Shown piece by piece: positions 62,291 through 64,000 of a stretch of DNA of 64,000 nt (position 1 is the first letter of the stretch; the number at the start of each line of letters is the position of its first letter). Under the pieces are notes generated by a model, which did not search any database, was not told the origin of the DNA, and saw only the letters and a list, made by a program, of their open reading frames with translations. This DNA comes from Ignavibacteria bacterium (GTDB taxonomy: Bacteria > Bacteroidota > Ignavibacteria > UBA10030). The stretch is taken from the NCBI GenBank assembly GCA_016873805.1, contig VGVZ01000003.1:62001-126000 (forward strand), in the 5' to 3' direction. A program made the translations under genes and the position numbers.

Positions 62291-63168
62291 TCTGTCTGGT
62301 GATCCCTTCAATTCTCCGCGCTCAGCCGTCACGAGAAGATCAGCTGATCGTGGAGAAGTATTCGTTTGGTGATTTCACGGACGCGTACCGAATTCTCATC
62401 CACGTACAGAAGTGGGTTTATATCGCCGATCGCGCCCAGCACCGGATTCTTCTGTTCCGTGATGGTCAGACCGATCCAACGACAATCGGCGGATATGGCT
62501 GGAGTCCATCGAGCTTTGATACACCTTCCGGGATCGCCACCGACGGCCTCAACATCTACGTTGCAGACTACGGAAATCATCGAATCCAGCGCTTCGATCG
62601 GACGTTGAGCTTAATCTCCTCATTCTCCACACGGGAGTCGGATAATCGACAGGCGCGCTTCGGATATCCTACCGGAGTTGCTCTCTCCAACCAAGGTGAT
62701 CTCTTTATTCTGGATAGTGAAAACGTGAGAGTTGTCCGTTTCTCGCCGCGATCTCTTCCGCTCGGATCCTTCGGAGAGATCGAAACAAGAGCTCGTCGGC
62801 TGGTCAAGCCGCTGAAGATCGGCGTATCGCAGACCGACCGCATCTATGTTCTCGAGCCGAATCGCCTCGTTGAATACGATCCTGCGGGTAACTTTCTCCG
62901 CACAATCGGAGAGGGAATTCTCACCGATGCGAGGAGTTTTGTCATCGGGACCGAGACGTTTCTCGTTGTCGAGCCATGGACGCTAGTCGTCTTTGACGGC
63001 AGGGGGATGATGCAGAGACAAATCTCACGAGATATGATTGCTGCTGAGCGCCCCGTCGGTGAATTCGCCGACGCCGCGATTGTGGAAGCGCAGTTCTATC
63101 TTCTCAGCCGTCATCGAGTTCACGTTTTCGATCTGGCCGATATCGTACGGGGATCGAGCAGGGAATGA
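62269..63168 (+). CDS. NHL-repeat beta-propeller protein, exported
   Basis: 299 residues from ATG at 62269, overlapping the GWxTD gene. A short signal peptide (MAALLVLICLVIPSILRA) is followed by repeated propeller blades: YIADRAQHRILLF, TPSGIATDGLNIYVADYGNH then RIQRFD, YPTGVALSNQGDLFILDSEN. This is the NHL/6-bladed pattern used for protein or ligand contacts, not catalysis. With its neighbours it may form an envelope complex; that is inference from operon structure. Confidence 0.82.
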   Translation: MAALLVLICLVIPSILRAQPSREDQLIVEKYSFGDFTDAYRILIHVQKWVYIADRAQHRILLFRDGQTDPTTIGGYGWSPSSFDTPSGIATDGLNIYVADYGNHRIQRFDRTLSLISSFSTRESDNRQARFGYPTGVALSNQGDLFILDSENVRVVRFSPRSLPLGSFGEIETRARRLVKPLKIGVSQTDRIYVLEPNRLVEYDPAGNFLRTIGEGILTDARSFVIGTETFLVVEPWTLVVFDGRGMMQRQISRDMIAAERPVGEFADAAIVEAQFYLLSRHRVHVFDLADIVRGSSRE

Positions 63169-63201
63169 CAAGACAGAACGACTCCAGCGGGGAGAGACGG
63201 C

Positions 63202-63230
63202 TTGACATTGAGTCCCTTTTGCTCTATTTT
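63202..63230 (+). promoter_or_regulatory. Promoter of ssb
   Basis: TTGACA at 63202-63207, 17 bases, TATTTT at 63225-63230, giving a start near 63237 and a leader of about 55 bases. The ribosome binding site is GGGAGGAAG before 63292. Confidence 0.72.
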
Positions 63231-63291
63231 CGATTCACTCCCCTAAGCTAAATCCAACTGATATTAACGTAATTGTGGGAGGAAGACCTCT

Positions 63292-63711
63292 ATGGCAACC
63301 CGGAGCGTAAACAAGGTCATTCTGATCGGCAATCTCGGCAAGGATCCCGAGCTGAGGTATACGAACAGCGGCGTGGCCGTCGCGACATTCAGTCTGGCTA
63401 CAAATGAGTCGTGGAAAGACCAGGATGGGAACGTTCAGGAGCGGACCCAGTGGCACAACATCGTTGCGTGGTCACGGCTGGCCGAAATCTGCGGGGAGTA
63501 TCTGAAGAAAGGATCAAAGATCTATCTCGAAGGTCGACTGCAGCATCGAAACTACGATGACAAGAACGGGGTGAAGCGCTATGTCACCGAGGTCGTGCTC
63601 AACGAGATGGTGATGCTGGACAGCAAGGGAGCATCAGGGCCGGCCGATACCCCACAGAGCGGCCCCGCTTCTGACGGACCGCCCGACAAAGGCAACGATT
63701 TACCCTTCTGA
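63292..63711 (+). CDS. ssb: Single-stranded DNA-binding protein
   Basis: 139 residues. The OB-fold begins [20 protein letters not shown] and includes [20 protein letters not shown] near residue 48. A short disordered linker leads to the acidic tip GNDLPF, the recruitment site for replication and repair partners. It protects single-stranded DNA in the cytoplasm. Confidence 0.97.
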   Translation: MATRSVNKVILIGNLGKDPELRYTNSGVAVATFSLATNESWKDQDGNVQERTQWHNIVAWSRLAEICGEYLKKGSKIYLEGRLQHRNYDDKNGVKRYVTEVVLNEMVMLDSKGASGPADTPQSGPASDGPPDKGNDLPF

Positions 63712-63723
63712 GCAGACTTCAGG

Positions 63724-63767
63724 CCCCGATTCCGCTCGATGTTCCCATGGGAGTCGGGGTTTATCTT
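63724..63767 (+). terminator. Intrinsic terminator after ssb
   Basis: CCCCGATTCC (63724-63733) pairs with GGAGTCGGGG (63750-63759, one G-T pair), followed by TTTATCTT. It lies just after the ssb stop. Confidence 0.7.
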
Positions 63768-63783
63768 ATCTATTGGGACGAAC

Positions 63784-64000
63784 ATGAATCGCGTGAACAT
63801 CTCTACCCTTCTTCTCCTCATTCCCGTTGCCCTGCTTTCCGTTGCTAGCCTTTGCGCGGCGTCGAAAGAGCCGGTGCGAGGGCGAAACGGGATGGTTGTT
63901 TCCGCGGAAGCACATGCCTCGCAGGTAGGAGTTGACATCCTCAAGCAGGGGGGCAATGCCGTCGATGCAGCCGTCGCGGTCGGCTTCGCTCTGGCCGTCA
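63784..64000 (+). CDS. ggt: Gamma-glutamyltranspeptidase, N-terminal part (cut by window edge)
   Basis: The frame opens at ATG 63784 and runs off the window after 72 residues. A signal peptide (LLLLIPVALLSVASLCAA) precedes GRNGMVVSAEAHASQVGVDI and LKQGGNAVDAAVAVGFALAV, the N-terminal signature of periplasmic gamma-glutamyltransferases (glutathione hydrolases). The catalytic Thr at the subunit junction lies outside, so activity cannot be judged. Confidence 0.9.
   Translation, partial: MNRVNISTLLLLIPVALLSVASLCAASKEPVRGRNGMVVSAEAHASQVGVDILKQGGNAVDAAVAVGFALAV

Overview
The window is a chromosome segment of about 55% GC (estimated by eye) from a didermic bacterium of the FCB group. Markers for this are two PorV/PorQ-family outer-membrane proteins, two large secreted proteins with a type IX secretion (T9SS) type A C-terminal sorting domain, two TonB-dependent receptors with an N-terminal carboxypeptidase-regulatory-like domain, a GWxTD protein and a DUF2723 (TMEM260-like) membrane protein. 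Unlike typical Bacteroidia, most genes have good Shine-Dalgarno sites and several promoters look like plain TTGACA-N17-TATATT. That points to a deep Bacteroidota/Ignavibacteriota-type lineage; this placement is inference. All complete genes are on the + strand; only a truncated gene at the left edge is on the - strand.

Layout. 1-467: N-terminal part of a 3-hydroxyacyl-CoA dehydrogenase (-). 644-5407: glnE translationally coupled to a DUF2723 membrane protein whose C-terminus is frameshifted at a C9 run. 5641-6365: tRNA-Thr(TGT), Tyr(GTA), Gly(TCC), Thr(GGT), then rpmG and tRNA-Trp(CCA). 6417-17965: secE-nusG-rplK-rplA-rplJ-rplL-rpoB-rpoC, with a palindromic REP/MITE-like element between rplA and rplJ. 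18085-22415: str operon (rpsL-rpsG-fusA-tuf). 22494-37852: an unbroken S10-spc-alpha run from rpsJ to rplQ, including secY, map, infA, rpmJ and rpoA but no adk. 37910-38539: engB and a terminator. 38788-41535: a class V aminotransferase and serA (serine/glycine metabolism).

42050-58327 is the accessory part. It holds two tandem copies of a three-gene cassette: TonB-dependent receptor, ~1160-residue T9SS cargo of unknown function, PorV-like barrel. Each copy has its own promoter and a long 5' leader; a strong terminator separates them. Patches of near-identical DNA inside otherwise diverged copies suggest gene conversion. The natural reading is a surface uptake or assembly module in which the T9SS-exported protein takes the place SusD holds in SusCD systems.

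58543-63168 encodes an envelope cluster: a PIG-L-fold protein that has lost the catalytic motif, a GWxTD protein and an NHL-type propeller protein, all with signal peptides. ssb follows from its own promoter, and the window ends inside a gamma-glutamyltranspeptidase gene.
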